From Prolixibacteraceae bacterium (GTDB lineage Bacteria > Bacteroidota > Bacteroidia > Bacteroidales > Prolixibacteraceae), in NCBI GenBank assembly GCA_028683385.1, contig JAQUIJ010000022.1, positions 1 through 64,000 of the forward strand: 64,000 bases of DNA, written 5' to 3'. The position numbers and the translations under genes are program-made. Positions 62,914 to 64,000 of this stretch are shown here, one piece after another (the stretch's first letter is position 1; each line of letters opens with the position of its first letter). The notes below the pieces were generated by a model, which did no database searches, was not told the DNA's origin, and saw only the letters and a list, made by a program, of their open reading frames with translations.

Positions 62914-64000
62914 ATGTTTAAAAAGTACATCTATATAGTTATTGCGGCAGTTCTGATTGTATTCCAATCGAATGCGCAAGTCAGGCCGGGAGTTTCGAAT
63001 TCAAATAGACAAAATGATTCGGAGGAGAATTCGGAATCAACTTCAAAGAAGAACAAGGCACCCGTTAAGCCTAAGATTCCTTCTTATATAAAAACATGGC
63101 AGGTTAGCCAGCAAGGTTCGCGGATTGAAAAAAACGAACTGGATACGGCTATGACTTTTTATCATGTTTACCAACCAATTTTTCAAAAAAGTATAAGCAA
63201 TACCTTTGTTGGGAATAATGGGGGAGCCTACATTTCCAATGACTTTTTCCAGCGGAAGCCCAATTCTGATTTCTATTTTGCCCGATCGTTTGATGTTTAC
63301 TGGCTTACTCCATCGCAAATCAATTATTTCAATACTACTACTCCCTTTTCGCTGCTCGATTACAGCCAAAGTGATAGCAAAAACACAAAAAACGAAACAA
63401 GGTTTAATGTTTTCCTTTCGCAAAATGTGAATAAGAAACTCAACTTCGAATTTATTTATAACCAGACAAAATCTCAGGGGCAGTATTTATATCAGGCGAA
63501 TAAGTTTCACAGTATAGCATTGGTTTCTTCGTATAATTCCAATAATTTTCTGTCTCATACGAACATCATTTTTAACCGTCTGGAAGGGCAGGAGAATGGG
63601 GGAATTGAGGCGAATCAACCCCTCGACTTAACTGATAAAACTGAAAATTTCAGTGTTCGGATGGATGATGCAGCTAATAAACTCCAGAACAATACGATTT
63701 TTACAGTCAACGAATATCGGGTGGGTAAAACGATTGAGGCCGACTCTGCTGAAAATGTGATTAAACGATTTATTCCACGGGTGGGATTTATACACGAATT
63801 TGAGTTCTCGGGAAACAAAAGAGGATTCACAAAAAAGGATAAGTCTAAAGACTTTTTTGCAAACAATTACGTCAATACAGGACTTACAAACGACAGTGTA
63901 AGGTATAACCGATTGACAAATATATTTCAGATCAAATTTTACGAAGCTCCGGATCGGAAATATACTTTTGGGAAGCGCGTATACATTGGGCACGATGAAA
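62914..64000 (+). CDS. Putative porin, Porin_10 type (3' end outside window)
   Basis: The first 362 residues are present and the frame is open to the window edge. A signal peptide (1-21, YIYIVIAAVLIVFQSNA) is followed by a Ser/Asn/Lys-rich stretch and a beta-barrel sequence. The segment LDTAMTFYHVYQPIFQKSIS and then TFVGNNGGAYISNDFFQR fits the start of Bacteroidetes Porin_10 outer-membrane proteins. Members are thought to be outer-membrane channels; the substrate is unknown. The signal peptide supports the ATG at 62914, although the promoter lies just before it. Confidence 0.82.
   Translation, partial: MFKKYIYIVIAAVLIVFQSNAQVRPGVSNSNRQNDSEENSESTSKKNKAPVKPKIPSYIKTWQVSQQGSRIEKNELDTAMTFYHVYQPIFQKSISNTFVGNNGGAYISNDFFQRKPNSDFYFARSFDVYWLTPSQINYFNTTTPFSLLDYSQSDSKNTKNETRFNVFLSQNVNKKLNFEFIYNQTKSQGQYLYQANKFHSIALVSSYNSNNFLSHTNIIFNRLEGQENGGIEANQPLDLTDKTENFSVRMDDAANKLQNNTIFTVNEYRVGKTIEADSAENVIKRFIPRVGFIHEFEFSGNKRGFTKKDKSKDFFANNYVNTGLTNDSVRYNRLTNIFQIKFYEAPDRKYTFGKRVYIGHDE

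Overview
The window comes from the chromosome of a member of the Bacteroidetes (Bacteroidota), most likely a Bacteroidales/Marinilabiliales-type relative. Signs of this are the promoter boxes of the phylum (TTG, about 19 bases, then TANNTTTG), the near absence of Shine-Dalgarno sites, a fused mreBCD-mrdA-rodA cluster next to purH, a fused E1 alpha-beta 2-oxoacid dehydrogenase, Porin_10, DUF3667, DUF1080 and transmembrane-AraC proteins, and many palindromic intergenic repeats. No transposase, integrase, phage gene, CRISPR array or tRNA was found, so the gene content is mostly core chromosome with a few accessory stretches.

Layout. 1-130: 3' end of a 5S rRNA gene and its terminator. 495-6000: a guanidinium-type SMR exporter, a membrane-anchored MutS-like ATPase, obg, hpt-adk and purE. 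5825-8622: an overlapping pair of outer-membrane barrel genes, the second with a ComEA-like helix-hairpin-helix segment. 8797-13102: acyltransferase, HAD phosphatase, CobW-type GTPase and a UraA-type permease. 13175-16056: a DUF1080 protein and recJ. 16481-20568: lysS-gpsA-pgi. 20858-23630: EamA transporter, PfkB sugar kinase, AcpH-like protein. 23676-31070 (minus strand): purH, mreB, mreC, mreD, mrdA, rodA, the cell-elongation machine. 31560-38362: ABC permease, then an AT-rich accessory block (DUF2238, small membrane protein, lipoprotein, membrane-bound AraC regulator, DUF3667) bounded on both sides by copies of the same hairpin, then a second DUF1080 protein. 38391-44339: rsmA, a flippase-like membrane protein, a LolE-like permease, a Nudix CoA pyrophosphatase and an M28 peptidase. 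44355-47739: GH1 beta-glucosidase, AraC regulator, cupin protein. 47987-54517: a 2-oxoacid dehydrogenase operon (E2, E3, fused E1) with a divergent GntR/UTRA regulator. 54719-64000: aspartate kinase, cold-shock protein, then minus-strand parE-parC-aroK-walJ-like genes, and the start of a Porin_10 outer-membrane protein cut by the window edge.

The most notable non-coding signal is a set of hairpin repeats whose stems differ but stay paired. The clearest is 50510-50705, between lpdA and the E1 gene: two three-hairpin elements face each other, each hairpin has a GAA loop (TTC when inverted), linkers are conserved and stem changes are compensated. A lone relative lies in the preceding gap of the same operon. 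Other families occur at 32847-32883 and 37390-37430, 42544-42724, 42744-42769 and 47878-47944, 20643-20843, and in several spacers that carry a TAGTCATTAGTC motif. They look like REP/BIME- or MITE-type elements whose mobilising enzyme is not in this window. Two well-placed regulatory circuits can also be read directly: GntR-type palindromes over the dehydrogenase promoter, and paired GGTTCAAAT repeats between the membrane-bound AraC regulator and the divergent lipoprotein operon.
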